DNA from: Leishmania donovani
Lineage: Eukaryota; Euglenozoa; Kinetoplastea; Trypanosomatida; Trypanosomatidae
Length of the DNA: 64,000 nucleotides
Assembly: GCF_000227135.1 (NCBI RefSeq)
Contig: NC_018258.1
Coordinates: 590,318 to 654,317 of the forward strand
Direction of reading: 5' to 3'
Positions 11,593 through 22,534 of this stretch are shown one piece after another; positions within the stretch are counted from its first letter, which is position 1; every line of letters begins with the position of its first letter. The translations under genes were made by a program, and so were the position numbers. The notes under the pieces are model-generated. The model was not told the DNA's origin. It worked only from the letters and a program-made list of their open reading frames with translations, and did no database searches.

Positions 11593-12481
11593 CGCCTAGG
11601 TGAAAACACAGGAGCTCTCGAGGAAAAGCCGCGATGAAGTGTCCTGTGGATACAGGCGAGTGCATCAATTCGAAGCGCAAGAGCAAAAGGGGCGCGGGTA
11701 TAGAAGCCATAAACGCGAATAAGCGCACGGCATCAGAAGAAGCGCCGGCATAGGGCAGGCCCTGTGATCAGAGAATAGGCATTGAGCGACAGAAAGCCGG
11801 CACGCCGTCCATTTACACCGGCGCTGCCCCCTGTACAGCAGCCACCTCACGTCATATGTGAAATGGGGCACGTGGCGTCTTGGCGCACGTGCATCCTCGG
11901 GTGCGTGCTGCGTTCGGATACCGATTTGCCAAGCTCCCGATGCTGGTGCGTCCAGCTCCGACTCTCGGAGTACTGTGATCGGCTGCGCTAGTATTTACCC
12001 ACATGAATCCCTGTGCAGAGCACAAGATAGGCAGGCACACACTCTTGCAAGAGCGAGAGAAGAGCCAACAACAACAATCAAAAAAAAAACAAAGGGCAGA
12101 GCGAAAATGGCAAGCATGCACAAACGCAAGAAAAAAAAAACAGAAAGGTGTGGGGGGCTGGGCTGCACTCCACGCAGATGATCCGCCGCGGACGAAGATC
12201 AGAAGCGCTTCGCTGTTTGTCGGCTTTTGTGTTGGTGCCGTTTGGATGCAACAAAAGTGAAATAAAATGACGATGGCGGTGATGTCTAAGATGGGGTTCG
12301 AATAACGAAACAACGTAAAGGTACAGACAAAAAGAAAAAAAGGGGTGTGAGATGGAAGCGTCGCAAGGTCGTCGTCTGTTCGGCTGTGCGGCAAGTGCCA
12401 CGTGAAGCAGGGGGCACGGCGACGCACGTCCTTCATGGAATCACGGGCGCGTGCAGTACCAAAACTAAACCGTCAGTGGCT
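11593..12481. other. Intergenic sequence between two coiled-coil genes
   Basis: About 0.9 kb with no supported gene. It should hold the 3' UTR of the SPRY/coiled-coil gene (12482-16942) and the upstream flank of the 338-residue gene. A-runs occur on the plus strand near 12081 and 12132. Confidence 0.6.
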
Positions 12482-15400
12482 TCAAGAATCGATTCCGAGC
12501 AGTTCTAAAGCGCCACCAGAGGTATTTACCTCGACACACGGGTAAAGAGAGGGCGACAGAGACACCTCCGTAAACGCAACACCGCACTCGACGCCGTTCC
12601 ATGAATAGCTGATCGACCGCACATCTGTGCGGAGGGTGCAGGCGATTTCGTCACCGGCCCGCGCGACGCACTCTGGCCTCGGCAGAGCGCGTGTGTGCAC
12701 GGGTGAGGAGGTCGTACGCGCATCCGTGAGAGGAGCCTCTACGCCGTGTGTAAAGGTTACAGAGGCGCCCCGGTCACGCCTTGGCCCCGCCCCGCCGCCG
12801 CAGCGTCGCCCTGCCGCCGCCGCCGCTGCCGCTAACCAGCCCTCATACGTCGCATCACAAATATCCTGAGCAGGGCAGAAGAGGCCACCGTTGCGCAGGC
12901 TGAGGTAGTAGCAGCCCCTGTAGCGCAGTGCGTTTCGCTTGGCGCCGAAACTCTCCATCGGGATGTAGCGGTCCGCAAACCCGATGAGGATGTCGCCGCC
13001 GCCGCCACTTTCGCAATCGCTGAGAACGCGAACGATGAAGCGGAAGATGTGCTTGAGGTGGTAGTGCCCCTTCGCCAACATGTGGGAAGCGTAAATTGTG
13101 TGGCTCACCGAGCCGATGGCGGCGCAGCACACATCCAGATCCGAAGCCTCGTTCGCCGCGGCGGAAAACACGGGGCGCTGCACGCGGTGCCCACGTTTGC
13201 TCAGCAAAAGCCGCCCAGCACTGCTGCTGAATTGCAGTTCCACCGTAGCACACAGTCCCGTCCCATTGCCGCTGCTGCCGGCACCTCGAGTGGAGTAGTA
13301 CACCGAGGTAGCAGGGAGCTCAGAGAGCGCTGAGATGACGCTCGCGCTGCTATCGCTGCGGTAGGGCTGGACTGCAGAGGTAGACGTCGACAGCACCATA
13401 GACCGAGGAGAGAGCCCTCGATACGTCGACTGAGCATCGCCTCTACTGCGCGCGCCCGGTGACAGCTGAAGTGCTTCAGATGGCAACGATCGGCTCCGCT
13501 GCTGCGGCTCCGCGTGCTGGTGTGAGTTCGCCGTGGCATGTCCGCGGACGTTGATGGAATCAACTCCAGCAGAGCGAGGCGGGCTCTCCGGGCAGGTGAG
13601 TATGGTGGGGTCAAAGTAGCGAGCGTCTAGCGCGTGCGTGGCCTGGGGCGAGCGCGCGCGCCCCGGCGAGCGTGCGCGCCCCGGCGCGCCACAGGTGCCG
13701 GGACTTTGTTGCAGGGCTACAGGCATCCACGGCGGTTGCGGAGGGTCTCGTGGTCGATCATGCGTGCTTCCCACTGGCAGGTTCGTCGATGACGCACCAG
13801 CGACAGCACAAGCTCCCCCTCGCTCCACCGAATGCCAGGATTTTTGCTCAAGGTGATCGATGGCGGATATCTTGGAGTAGAGGGACAGAACGTCCAACTC
13901 AAGCTGCTCGCGAGCTTGCCGCTCCTGATCCAGTGCCGCAATCGCCCACGCGGTGGAAGTCGCCCCTGTTACAGGGGCCGGTCTGTTTGCGGAGAGGAGA
14001 GCGTCGGAAAGATTGCGGGACACGCTGGCGGTGCGCTTCGCTTCCAAGGGAGACACTGCACGAATCACCGTTTCCGTGTCTCTCGTTGTGGTGTGCTGCT
14101 CTATATATGTGCCCGGCTGTCGGCGCATCAACCTGCGTGCCTCAGCGATCGCGTTCTTCTCAGTGTCGGGCTTCGCCGCCACCTTACGCTCCTCGCAGAT
14201 GCGCTCGTACTCTTCTGCCAGCACCGCAAGCTCCCGCAAGGCTTCGTCCAGCTTTTTGGTGATCTGCTTTGTTTTTTTCTTGTAGTGATCAGCCTGCTGC
14301 CTCGATGCGTCGGCAGCGGCGGCCTTTGCGGCCGCCTCCTCCTGCGCAGCTCGCTTCTCCTTTTCCAGGTCAGAACAGCGCTGCTGCTCGCCACCAAGTT
14401 GACTGCGAAGAGCCTTGGATGCTTCCTGATGCCCTTGCGCGGAATCTGCGGCGGCGCGCAGCTCGGCCTTCACTGAGCGCAGCTCTGTCCGAACTTTCTC
14501 CAGCGCCCCAGTCAGCTCCATTTTCTGGGCCGCCAGCGCGGTCGCCGCCTTTTCTTCAGCTTCGGAAGCGCGGGACTTCAGATCTCGAATCTGCCGCACG
14601 CATGCATCTCGGTCATCCTCAGCTTCTTGGAGTGCGGACTGTAGCGTGGTCGCCTCCTCCGTCCGCTCCCGTGCGCGCTGCCGCAGCTCACTACACTCGG
14701 CTGTCACACTCGCCAGCTGCTCTTTCATGGAAGCTATCGTATCCTTGAAAATGGCAGTGGCCGCTGTCGTAGAGGCAGGAGAGCCCGCCGCCTGCAACGC
14801 GATCCCCTTGGCGGCCTCTGCTGTTTCAGCGCGGCGCCGGACAGCAGCCAACTCTATCTCGAGCCGCTTGATGCGGCGCTCAGCATGTTCGTACATGCGC
14901 TTGTGCTCCCCCACCTGGGTTTGTGCCGCTGTTAACTCCTCCCGCAGGTGCGCCATCGCTTCCTTCTCAGGGGTGGCAAGCGTCACGGCCTGGCGGGGCG
15001 ACCGCACTGAAAGCAACTGCTCCTCGCTCACTCCCTTGCCCGGTGCTGCACCTGTTCGCAGAGTGGCTGCAGCGGCATCCTTGCGCGCGGGCTTCCTTTC
15101 AGCTTTCTCGCGTGCCTTGAGCGTTTTGTTCTCTTCCAGGAGCGCACCCAACCTTTCGCGCTGATCACGCACCGTCGTCTCCTGCGTAGAAAGTTGCTGC
15201 CGAAGATGCAGCACCTCCTTCTTCAGTGACGCGATCGTCTCCGCTGCTTCTGCGGCTGCAGCTGCAGAAGCGTCGCGCTGCTGCTCGGCTGTCTTCGCAA
15301 GACCAGCAGCAGCGGCAGCAGCAGAAACCTTCTCTTCCAACTGCCGAATCGTGTCCTTCATGAGCTTCTTCTCACTCTCTAAGCTCGACACCTTCGCCTG

Positions 15401-16942
15401 CAGCATGGAATCGAAGGAAGCCGAGGACGGCGCCGCAGACCTTGGAGTCATGACGGGGGTGGTGGTAACGCTCGTTGCGCGCGACGATGCAGTGGCTAGC
15501 TTCTCCTTCTGCTTTTCTAGCTCTCGCTGCAACTTATCCTGTACCTGCTCCGCCAAGCGCAGCGCTGCCTGGGCCTGCCGCAGCTCCCTCTGCAGTTCTT
15601 GCCTCTGGGCCAGGGTGTCCTTCTTGTGCGCCGCAAAAGCCGACTTCTCGCTCTCCAACTTGCCCTGCAAATCTTCGGTTTTCTTCTGCGCCTTCGCGGC
15701 GGCCTGCGTAGCCTTTTCCACGTCACGTGTGAGCCGAGTGAGGTCCCGCTCCTTGTCCTTGAGCACCTGTCGGAGCTCACGCAGCTCCGCTAGGGCAGCG
15801 GCCTCCGCCGATTTGGCATCAGCCGTGCTACCAGCAGAAGCGCCAGCATTCAAGCTGCCTGTAGAGGTGCGTGTCGTAGACAGACCAGAGGCCGCTGCAA
15901 GGCGACCTCTAAGAGCTGCCACTGTGGCAGAGGCGCCACCAGAGTCGGTGCGGCGTGGCGCAGTCGATGCTCCCTGGGTGCCATACGTCTCTGTCTCCTT
16001 GCTGCCTGCTGTTGCTGCCGTGTGGGCGATGTCCACCTTCCTTTTGGGTGCGGCTGGGCTGCCCTCCTCGTTATCATCGTTGCTGCTTAGGGTGCGCGTC
16101 GATGCGGTGGTGAGCGGCGACACAGACATTGTAGGCCGAAGAGCAATGTAGCGCCTCCGAGGGGTAGCAAGAGCACCGCTCCCGTCGCACGCGTTGATGC
16201 TCGATGGCACTTCAGGCGTCGTGGTGACAGTCCCCTCGGCCGCAGCATCCTTCCCACCGTTTGTGGGAGGAAACGTCGCCCCTGCACTTGGCTTCGCTGC
16301 TGCAGGTTTCGCGGTCTCTCCGATCACCATGCAAACAGATAAGGTGGCGGGCGTCCCGCTGTCGCTCTCGCCGCCACCCTTGGCCCCAGAGGACGCAGCC
16401 GCAGCGGCAGCTCCATTGACGGCTCTGCGAGGTGACACCGCTGGCCTCCTCCGCGCGTGCGTCTGATCAGGGCTTTCCAGCGGTTTCGCGGAAGAAGAAG
16501 TAGACTTGGCGCGTGTGCACGCCTTCTCTGTATCAGGCAAGGCGGAGGGCTCATCGGAGACGATATGCAGGCGTGCTCGTGCCTCCGCATCTTTCTCCAG
16601 CCGTCGCTGCAACAAAAGTGTCCTCCCGGATGGGCTCGGCGTAGACGTCAGGTCGGGGGGATCAACAGTTCGCGAGGCGGCACTGCCGGCGGCGACAGGA
16701 GCGTCACCTGAAGAAGCTGGTACTTCACCGAGTGCGCCTGATGCCGGCGTTTTCGTCGATGCCAAGGCGGTGTTCACTTCTGACGGAGAGAGAGGGCTCA
16801 TAGGAGCCACTGCCGTGGCGGGGGAAGTGTCGAGCCCTTTCCTTAGTGAGCGTGATGCCGCTTGAGAGGAGGAAGTGTGCACCGGTGGCGGGGTGGGCGG
16901 CGCCACGGCGTCTTCTGAACGCCGTGCACTGGAAGACGACAT
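12482..16942 (-). CDS. Long coiled-coil protein with C-terminal SPRY-like domain
   Basis: The product is 1,486 residues. The start at 16942 (MSSSSARRSEDAV) is the first ATG after the predicted splice acceptor at 17073-17074. An upstream extension of the frame to 17119 would lie outside the mRNA. Residues 1 to about 370 are Ser/Thr/Ala/Pro-rich and look disordered. About 375-920 is a long coiled coil rich in Glu, Gln, Lys and Ala. A second low-complexity linker follows. From about 1230 to the end the sequence fits a B30.2/SPRY fold: a strand with ELQFSSSAGRLLLS, an ILIGFADRYIP strand, and near the C-terminus a WNGVECGVAFTEV segment followed by LYPCVEV. SPRY domains bind proteins. The coiled coil would allow dimer formation or act as a spacer, so a scaffold or adaptor role is inferred. 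The partner and location are unknown. No named orthologue is recognised. Confidence 0.85.
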   Translation of the reverse strand: MSSSSARRSEDAVAPPTPPPVHTSSSQAASRSLRKGLDTSPATAVAPMSPLSPSEVNTALASTKTPASGALGEVPASSGDAPVAAGSAASRTVDPPDLTSTPSPSGRTLLLQRRLEKDAEARARLHIVSDEPSALPDTEKACTRAKSTSSSAKPLESPDQTHARRRPAVSPRRAVNGAAAAAASSGAKGGGESDSGTPATLSVCMVIGETAKPAAAKPSAGATFPPTNGGKDAAAEGTVTTTPEVPSSINACDGSGALATPRRRYIALRPTMSVSPLTTASTRTLSSNDDNEEGSPAAPKRKVDIAHTAATAGSKETETYGTQGASTAPRRTDSGGASATVAALRGRLAAASGLSTTRTSTGSLNAGASAGSTADAKSAEAAALAELRELRQVLKDKERDLTRLTRDVEKATQAAAKAQKKTEDLQGKLESEKSAFAAHKKDTLAQRQELQRELRQAQAALRLAEQVQDKLQRELEKQKEKLATASSRATSVTTTPVMTPRSAAPSSASFDSMLQAKVSSLESEKKLMKDTIRQLEEKVSAAAAAAGLAKTAEQQRDASAAAAAEAAETIASLKKEVLHLRQQLSTQETTVRDQRERLGALLEENKTLKAREKAERKPARKDAAAATLRTGAAPGKGVSEEQLLSVRSPRQAVTLATPEKEAMAHLREELTAAQTQVGEHKRMYEHAERRIKRLEIELAAVRRRAETAEAAKGIALQAAGSPASTTAATAIFKDTIASMKEQLASVTAECSELRQRARERTEEATTLQSALQEAEDDRDACVRQIRDLKSRASEAEEKAATALAAQKMELTGALEKVRTELRSVKAELRAAADSAQGHQEASKALRSQLGGEQQRCSDLEKEKRAAQEEAAAKAAAADASRQQADHYKKKTKQITKKLDEALRELAVLAEEYERICEERKVAAKPDTEKNAIAEARRLMRRQPGTYIEQHTTTRDTETVIRAVSPLEAKRTASVSRNLSDALLSANRPAPVTGATSTAWAIAALDQERQAREQLELDVLSLYSKISAIDHLEQKSWHSVERGGACAVAGASSTNLPVGSTHDRPRDPPQPPWMPVALQQSPGTCGAPGRARSPGRARSPQATHALDARYFDPTILTCPESPPRSAGVDSINVRGHATANSHQHAEPQQRSRSLPSEALQLSPGARSRGDAQSTYRGLSPRSMVLSTSTSAVQPYRSDSSASVISALSELPATSVYYSTRGAGSSGNGTGLCATVELQFSSSAGRLLLSKRGHRVQRPVFSAAANEASDLDVCCAAIGSVSHTIYASHMLAKGHYHLKHIFRFIVRVLSDCESGGGGDILIGFADRYIPMESFGAKRNALRYRGCYYLSLRNGGLFCPAQDICDATYEGWLAAAAAAAGRRCGGGAGPRRDRGASVTFTHGVEAPLTDARTTSSPVHTRALPRPECVARAGDEIACTLRTDVRSISYSWNGVECGVAFTEVSLSPSLYPCVEVNTSGGALELLGIDS

Positions 16943-17072
16943 TCGTCGCGCGAGTGTCAGTGAAATCGTACGAGACAGTGCAAAGACGCGAAAAAAAAGT
17001 CGATACCAACTCCGCTGTCCGCTAGAGCGGTATACGCGTCCAGTGTGCCTCAGAGGCTCTGCTCTAGGGGAG

Positions 17073-17099
17073 CTGTGCACAACGAGAGAGAGAGTGAAG
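17073..17099 (-). promoter_or_regulatory. Predicted trans-splice acceptor, SPRY/coiled-coil gene
   Basis: A CT-rich tract on the minus strand (about 17081-17099) is followed by the first AG at 17073-17074. The first ATG beyond it is the chosen start at 16942, giving a 5' UTR of about 130 bases. Another T-rich tract at about 17560-17573 could serve as an upstream alternative. Confidence 0.4.
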
Positions 17100-18141
17100 T
17101 TCCCGCCCCACGTGCGCAAGAGAAGTGGTATGCCGCTCTACTGATATCTGTGTATATCTGTGTGTCGATTCACCAGCGCCAGGAAGATGTCGCGGAGACA
17201 GGAAAGACGAAACAAGAAGAAAACGAAAAACAGAAGAGAGCGCACGAGCGACGGCATCAGGAATTCACCGCGGCAGACACAATGACACATCGAGGAAGAC
17301 GCGGAACACGATAGGTGCTCTACACTGAACACTAGAGCACCGTACACGTACACCAGCTGTGCGCGTTGGGCAGCCCAATTGGCGTTGGCCATATGACGAC
17401 TGCGACTCGCGCCATGGATGCGGCGCTTGGGAGTCGCAGTAAAAACGCGGCGACAGTCTTACCTCTGCTGGACTCGCTTTTCTTGCACGATGTGTCGGTG
17501 GAGGCAACGCCCACGCCTGTTAGCACTCGAAAGGCTGAGGAGGTGTGCACGAATGCAATATAGAAAAAAAAAGGTGGCGAGAAGCGCACAAGCAACCAGC
17601 AACTCGATAAAGCACGACGAACGGGTCGCCGATCAACAGCACGGGAGTCCAGTGCGAAATGCTGATACGCCATCACTACTGCGTTGAACACGTACCTCAG
17701 CGTCGTAGCCTCCATTTCCATCCGTGAGCGCTGCAGCGGCAGTCAGCGTGGGTTGGACGCTTAGCCAAATTTTCGCATGCCTCTGTCTTCAGCGACGCTC
17801 GAGCGGCATGCCTCCGGCGGTGGTGTGCTCTCATGAACCTCGCTCTCCGGCCCGTGCTACGGAAGCGCAGATGACACGTAGTCAACGTTGCAGAGCAGGT
17901 GGCAGGGCAGGTCGGCCACTGGATTGAGGAGGAAAGAGAAGAGCGCGGCACCAGTGGCGATGCGGACGCCAAGACGGACACCTTACGCGGCGCATTCAGA
18001 GCAGCACCGAACGGCGTGCCTGTAGGAGAGGGCGGGCTGTGCAGAACGCCGTCTTCATCCTATCCTGGCGCTGCTCCGTTAAATGTGTGCGTATGCTTCG
18101 AACTTTCTAAAGTCGCTTAGCGACGTGCCAAATCGCGCCAC
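17100..18141. other. Intergenic sequence between the two large coiled-coil genes
   Basis: About 1 kb. Two minus-strand frames here (17332-17721 and 17697-17981) are not supported: the first runs through a T-rich pyrimidine tract and neither shows a recognisable domain. The stretch probably contains the 3' UTR of the gene at 18142-21651 and processing signals for the next gene. Confidence 0.55.
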
Positions 18142-21100
18142 TTACTTCGCGCTCAAGTCAGGCTTAGTGTGTGATGCGGCTGCTGTAACGCCAGAGGACC
18201 CGCGCCTTTTTGGAGCAGCCTCGGTCCGACGTGGACGAGCAGGAGGTGACTCGGTAGTGCACGTATATCTAGCTGAGAGGTGCAGCAGAACGGAAGGAGC
18301 AACACGTTCGCCTTGCACAATCGCCTCCGTATCCGCATCGCCCTCCCAGCACGGCTCAGACTGCAACACCTCTCGGTCGCCCTCGCTCACAGAAGCTGAG
18401 GTGCGTGGCTGGATGCGCTGTACAGCATCCGAGCCGTCAAAGAGACGCTTTCCCGCTGGCGTGCACTCTTGCTTCGAACGCTGCAAAACACACGCTGCGG
18501 CACCCCCACGCGCTGTTCTTTCGGTCGGCAGATGCGGGGCGGCCGCAGATGTGTTACTAAAGCACGATAAGAATTCATCATCGCCGCCGACGGAGGACCG
18601 AGAGCGCTGGGAGCTCCGCCTCGGCCTCTCCAGCGGTATCTGGGGGAAGTGGTCTTGAGGCAGCGCGGCCGACGTGGCGTGCTGCGCCACATCACGGTGG
18701 TTTTGCACGTGCTGCAGCCACCGATCTGCTACGGAAGAGGACCGTGAGCGGGCAGCGCCTGTGCGGTCACTGTCAACAAGAGAAGCCCCTACAGATGGAG
18801 ACGGCGCCTCGCGCCCAGCGGCCTTCCCCTCTCCCCGGACGGCGGCCCCATTCGATTCCTTCCCCTCTGCACCGTCGCGGAAGGAGGAGTAGAAGGGTGA
18901 GGAGGTGCGCCGAAGGTGGCAGCACTCCAGCGCCGCCATACAACTCACCAGCACACGATCGAGCGCCTCGAGTTCCTCTGTCTGCTTGAATTGCTGCACC
19001 TGGTGCTCCTGCGGGCTCGGTGACGCGGTGGGTGAGTTGCGCCGAACCGCGGGCTCCCCTTGCTGCCTGGCGCAGCGAATAATGGACTCCAGCTGCTGCA
19101 CAATCGACTCTAACAGATCCAGCAGAGATGCTGTGGGCTCCCTATGTCCAGTGAAAACCGACATCAGTGAGCCACCCATGAAACTGAGCGGCGCAGTCGC
19201 CACGTCGTGGCCGCCCGCCTGCAGTTTCTCTCGCTCATCATCCGACATTTGCAGGAAGGAGTCGGTCGGCGGAACGGGAAAGTAGGGCTTCGATCGGCGG
19301 CGGCGATGATGGCCGGCCGGAGCACGTCTGCTCTTCGGCTGATCGGCGGTGGCCTGTTGCATCGACTGCAGCTGTTCTACAGTGGAGTTGGCCACGCGCA
19401 GTCTTTCCGTCAACTCCTTCTGCACATTCTCGAGCTCCGCGATGCGGCGCAGCAGAGCGTCGTAACTGCTCGCGGTGCTGCTCGGCTGGCTGCCTTCGCG
19501 GTGGTCAAAGAAAGGCGCGCTCATCCGACGGCGCTCCTCTCGAAGCTGCGACACCTCTTCGCGCGCGCGGCCCAGCAGGCGCGTCGCGTCGGTGCTCTCG
19601 CGCTCTCGAACGTTGATGGCGTGCTCCAGCTGGGTATTCGCCTGTTTCAGTGCGGTGATTTGCTGCGACAGGTCGAGCACCGTGGTCAAGTGCTTCTCAT
19701 GTTCGCGGTGAGACTGTGACTTGAGGCGATCGAGCTCCTCCTGCACAGATCGTGCCTCGGCCGCGTACTGACGAACGAGAGCCGCGCTCTGCTGTTGTTC
19801 GATCTCTTTCGCGGTGGCGCTCTCCGACGAGCGCCGCTGAGCCACCTCTGTGACACGCTCCAGCTGCAGCTGCAGGCTGCGGATCTCGACGTGGCATTCA
19901 CTGAGGGCTTTTTCGTTGCGCGCGCGCAGCTGCGCCACCTCGCTGCTGTCGCACTCTAGCCGAGTCTTCAACTCCGCCAGCTCCTCTCCCATTGTCACAC
20001 AACGTTGCTTGAGCTCCTCGTTGCGCCCTCGCAGAAGCTGCGCCTCGTCTTCGGCACGCTGCCGCCTCTGCTCCAAGAGCGCCGTCGCCTCTTGCACCGC
20101 TGCCGCGAACTCTTCTTCCAGCTGCCGGCAGCGCGCCCGCAGCTCATGCACGGTGCGCAGCACGCCCTCCTGGTCGTTCTCGCGGTCAAACAGGTCGAGG
20201 GTAGTTAGCCCGATTTTCTCCTGTAGCTGGTGCACAAACTGTCGCTGCGCCTCCAGCTCTGCCTGTCGCTGATCTGCCAAGGCCTTTACCTCTTCGAGGT
20301 TCTTCGAAGCGAGTTCGGAGGACAGCCGCTCCGCGTCCTGGGCAGCCGCGAGCTGGCGCTCGAGAAGGTGAACTTGCGCTTCCAGCTCCTGAACATGGAT
20401 GGCGCGCTCGTGCAGCTGCACATCCTTCGCCTCCAGGACACTCGTCGCCTCCTGCAGCGCTTCTTGGGCTTTGCTGATATCCTCCTCCGCCTTATCGAGC
20501 CGTTTCAGCGTCACCTCCGTCGCTTTCTCGGCCTCGGCACGCTTGCGCTGCTCAGCGTAGAGGCTCTCCTGTGCCTGGCGCACAAACTCCTTGCGCACCC
20601 GCGCGCGTGCCCGCTCCTCCCTCTCCTTCAGCTTGTCATAGAAGACGTCGCTGATGTATGCGTTGCTCGGCGAGATGCCAAGACTTTGGCGCCCCTTAAA
20701 GTCGCCACTCTGCTCTGCGCTCGGTAGCCCACCACCCGTGCGTGGAGTGTGGGAGGGGCTCATAGTGGCCTGCGCCAGGAGGTCCTCGCGGTCCTGCTCC
20801 GCCTTCAATCGCTCGGCTCTCTCCTGCTCGAGCTGCCGTTTCAGCAACTCCAGCTCGCACTTGTGCCTCTCCTCCGCGGTGTTTGCGGCACGCCGCGTCC
20901 CTATCAGCTCCTTTTCAAGCTGTTGGTAGAGATGACGCAGCTCTTCCTCCGTTGCGGTGCTCTGCTGCAGCTCGTGCGACCAGCGGTCCGCGTATGCCTC
21001 GGTGGCGGACGCCTGCTCCTGGGCTATTCGTGGCACTGCTTCAGCGATAGCCAGCGTCAGCTCGCTGGCCTCTGAGGAAGCAGGGATCGCAGCAGCATCA

Positions 21101-21651
21101 CTCGCGTCACGCGGTTTACTGCAACAGTGTACCTCGCCTCGTCTACGGCTCACGGCCCCTAACGAAGTCTGCGACCACCGCGCAGAGTCCTCTCCGTCCT
21201 TCAGCTTAATGGGATGCCAAACCCGCTCCTCGGCGTCGCTGCGACCTCGCACGGACAGCTCGCCATGCGAGGGAGCCGCACTCCCAGGCAGACCAGAGCG
21301 GAAGGACCGCTCTTCGACCGAGGCCAGCGGTCGTGCCTCGGACGTCGTTGAGGTGTTTTGCTCGGACGAGCTCCGCCTGCCGTCTCGTTTGCGGTCGCGC
21401 GAGAGCTGAATGACGACCGGGAGACTACTCGTTGACGCCTCCGCATCAGTTGTGGAAGCCCCGTCGGCAGCCGGCGAATGACTCTGGAGGCTGCGGTCGG
21501 AGGCGTCTGCCCTCCGTGAGTTCCGCCACCGAGTATAGGAGGAAGAAGAGTTAGCTGCCGATGTGGAGCGCCAATTTTTCGGAGCTCCGTTGCCGCCAGG
21601 TGTGTTGTCGGCAACGTTAGGCGGCGTCACTAAATCTGCAGGATGCGACAT
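18142..21651 (-). CDS. Large coiled-coil protein, 1,169 residues, function unknown
   Basis: The start at 21651 (MSHPADLVTPPN) is the first ATG after a strong predicted splice acceptor 60 bases upstream. Residues 1 to about 185 are Ser/Arg/Ala-rich and probably disordered. From about 190 to 765 the sequence is an almost unbroken coiled coil, rich in Glu, Gln, Arg, Ala and Leu, including the KRQLEQERAERLKAEQDRE region. A basic patch (HHRRRRSKPYFPVPP) near 775 precedes a short helical region with LLDLLESIVQQLESII near 850. The last 300 residues are low-complexity, rich in Ser, Arg and Ala. There is no motor, kinase or membrane segment. The layout resembles structural proteins of the kinetoplastid cytoskeleton, basal body or flagellum, but no diagnostic motif was seen, so the function is open. 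Confidence 0.85.
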   Translation of the reverse strand: MSHPADLVTPPNVADNTPGGNGAPKNWRSTSAANSSSSYTRWRNSRRADASDRSLQSHSPAADGASTTDAEASTSSLPVVIQLSRDRKRDGRRSSSEQNTSTTSEARPLASVEERSFRSGLPGSAAPSHGELSVRGRSDAEERVWHPIKLKDGEDSARWSQTSLGAVSRRRGEVHCCSKPRDASDAAAIPASSEASELTLAIAEAVPRIAQEQASATEAYADRWSHELQQSTATEEELRHLYQQLEKELIGTRRAANTAEERHKCELELLKRQLEQERAERLKAEQDREDLLAQATMSPSHTPRTGGGLPSAEQSGDFKGRQSLGISPSNAYISDVFYDKLKEREERARARVRKEFVRQAQESLYAEQRKRAEAEKATEVTLKRLDKAEEDISKAQEALQEATSVLEAKDVQLHERAIHVQELEAQVHLLERQLAAAQDAERLSSELASKNLEEVKALADQRQAELEAQRQFVHQLQEKIGLTTLDLFDRENDQEGVLRTVHELRARCRQLEEEFAAAVQEATALLEQRRQRAEDEAQLLRGRNEELKQRCVTMGEELAELKTRLECDSSEVAQLRARNEKALSECHVEIRSLQLQLERVTEVAQRRSSESATAKEIEQQQSAALVRQYAAEARSVQEELDRLKSQSHREHEKHLTTVLDLSQQITALKQANTQLEHAINVRERESTDATRLLGRAREEVSQLREERRRMSAPFFDHREGSQPSSTASSYDALLRRIAELENVQKELTERLRVANSTVEQLQSMQQATADQPKSRRAPAGHHRRRRSKPYFPVPPTDSFLQMSDDEREKLQAGGHDVATAPLSFMGGSLMSVFTGHREPTASLLDLLESIVQQLESIIRCARQQGEPAVRRNSPTASPSPQEHQVQQFKQTEELEALDRVLVSCMAALECCHLRRTSSPFYSSFRDGAEGKESNGAAVRGEGKAAGREAPSPSVGASLVDSDRTGAARSRSSSVADRWLQHVQNHRDVAQHATSAALPQDHFPQIPLERPRRSSQRSRSSVGGDDEFLSCFSNTSAAAPHLPTERTARGGAAACVLQRSKQECTPAGKRLFDGSDAVQRIQPRTSASVSEGDREVLQSEPCWEGDADTEAIVQGERVAPSVLLHLSARYTCTTESPPARPRRTEAAPKRRGSSGVTAAASHTKPDLSAK

Positions 21652-21711
21652 GGCGGCAGCTCAATCTGCGCTTGGATGTGTATGCCGTCGACCACTTTTG
21701 TTGGTGACGCA

Positions 21712-21736
21712 CTAAAGAAGTGGAAAGAAAACAGAG
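21712..21736 (-). promoter_or_regulatory. Predicted trans-splice acceptor, 1,169-residue coiled-coil gene
   Basis: A clean minus-strand pyrimidine tract (about 21714-21736) ends directly at an AG at 21712-21713. The transcript would start at 21711, giving a 60-base 5' UTR before the ATG at 21651. Confidence 0.5.
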
Positions 21737-22534
21737 TCAAAGTGGCCGCGCTGATGGCAGCCGAAAAGCGCTGGCGAGGCAAGCGGCGGCACACCAGCGC
21801 GCACGGGTACTTCGCGCGAGGGCGTCCCTAGGATCTGGCCGGTCACTGCAGCCAAGCAGAGAACGGAGGGAGTGCGGCAGCTCACAAGTAGCGCACTTGT
21901 GAAGGTGTGGGGGACCTCAATGCGTGCGCCCAATCTTTCAAACGAGCAATAAGAACAAAAAGTTAGTAATAACAACTCTTTTTTGTTGCCGAGCCGCTTC
22001 TGGTAATCGACGCTTCAAGAAGGCTGCGCACTGGAATGTGCCCATCAAGAGACATCTAAAGAGGAAGGGGCGAGGAGACGCAGTGGAAGAGCGAGAGCGA
22101 CACCGGTAGGTGAGGGCCCATGCAAGGAGTGCACGAGAGCGCTCAGAGAGCAAGAGAGACAGAGAGGAATGCGCGTACGTAAAGACGCAGCACCTCCGTC
22201 TCGTGCTGCCGCTCGACCCCTCGCTGTGGAGTTCGTGCAAGCCAAGCAGCAGAGGGAGCCAGGAGGAGGCGAGGGATAACGGCGCCTGTTTTCTTGGGTG
22301 GTGACGATATGGCGTTCTCAGCAAAGACGAGACGGAAACACGGAGGAGGGGCACGCGCAGGGCCGACACACACTCAAAAGCAGCGAGCGAATCTCAGCCG
22401 ACCGAAACGGAAAACAAACACAGCCCACCGTCGTCTTACATCTTTTTGTGATGCGTCGCGCCCTCGGCTCAGAACCTCCGAGCTGACCCAATCGTGCCGC
22501 AGCCTCGCGGCACCCGAGCACACCTGCAGATAGC
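21737..22534. other. Intergenic sequence
   Basis: About 0.8 kb with no supported gene. It should include the 3' UTR of the membrane-region gene that ends at 22535. Short frames on both strands have no recognisable content. Confidence 0.55.

Noticed and set aside
12290..12303. GGTTCGAAT motif resembling a tRNA B box
   Set aside because: No matching stem, A box or acceptor arm can be drawn around it, so it is not a tRNA gene.
15351..16151. 266-residue plus-strand frame
   Set aside because: An antisense shadow of the Ala/Ser/Gln-rich coiled-coil gene at 12482-16942.
17332..17721. 129-residue minus-strand frame with ATG start
   Set aside because: It crosses a T-rich pyrimidine tract typical of a splice signal and has no domain; it probably lies in a UTR.
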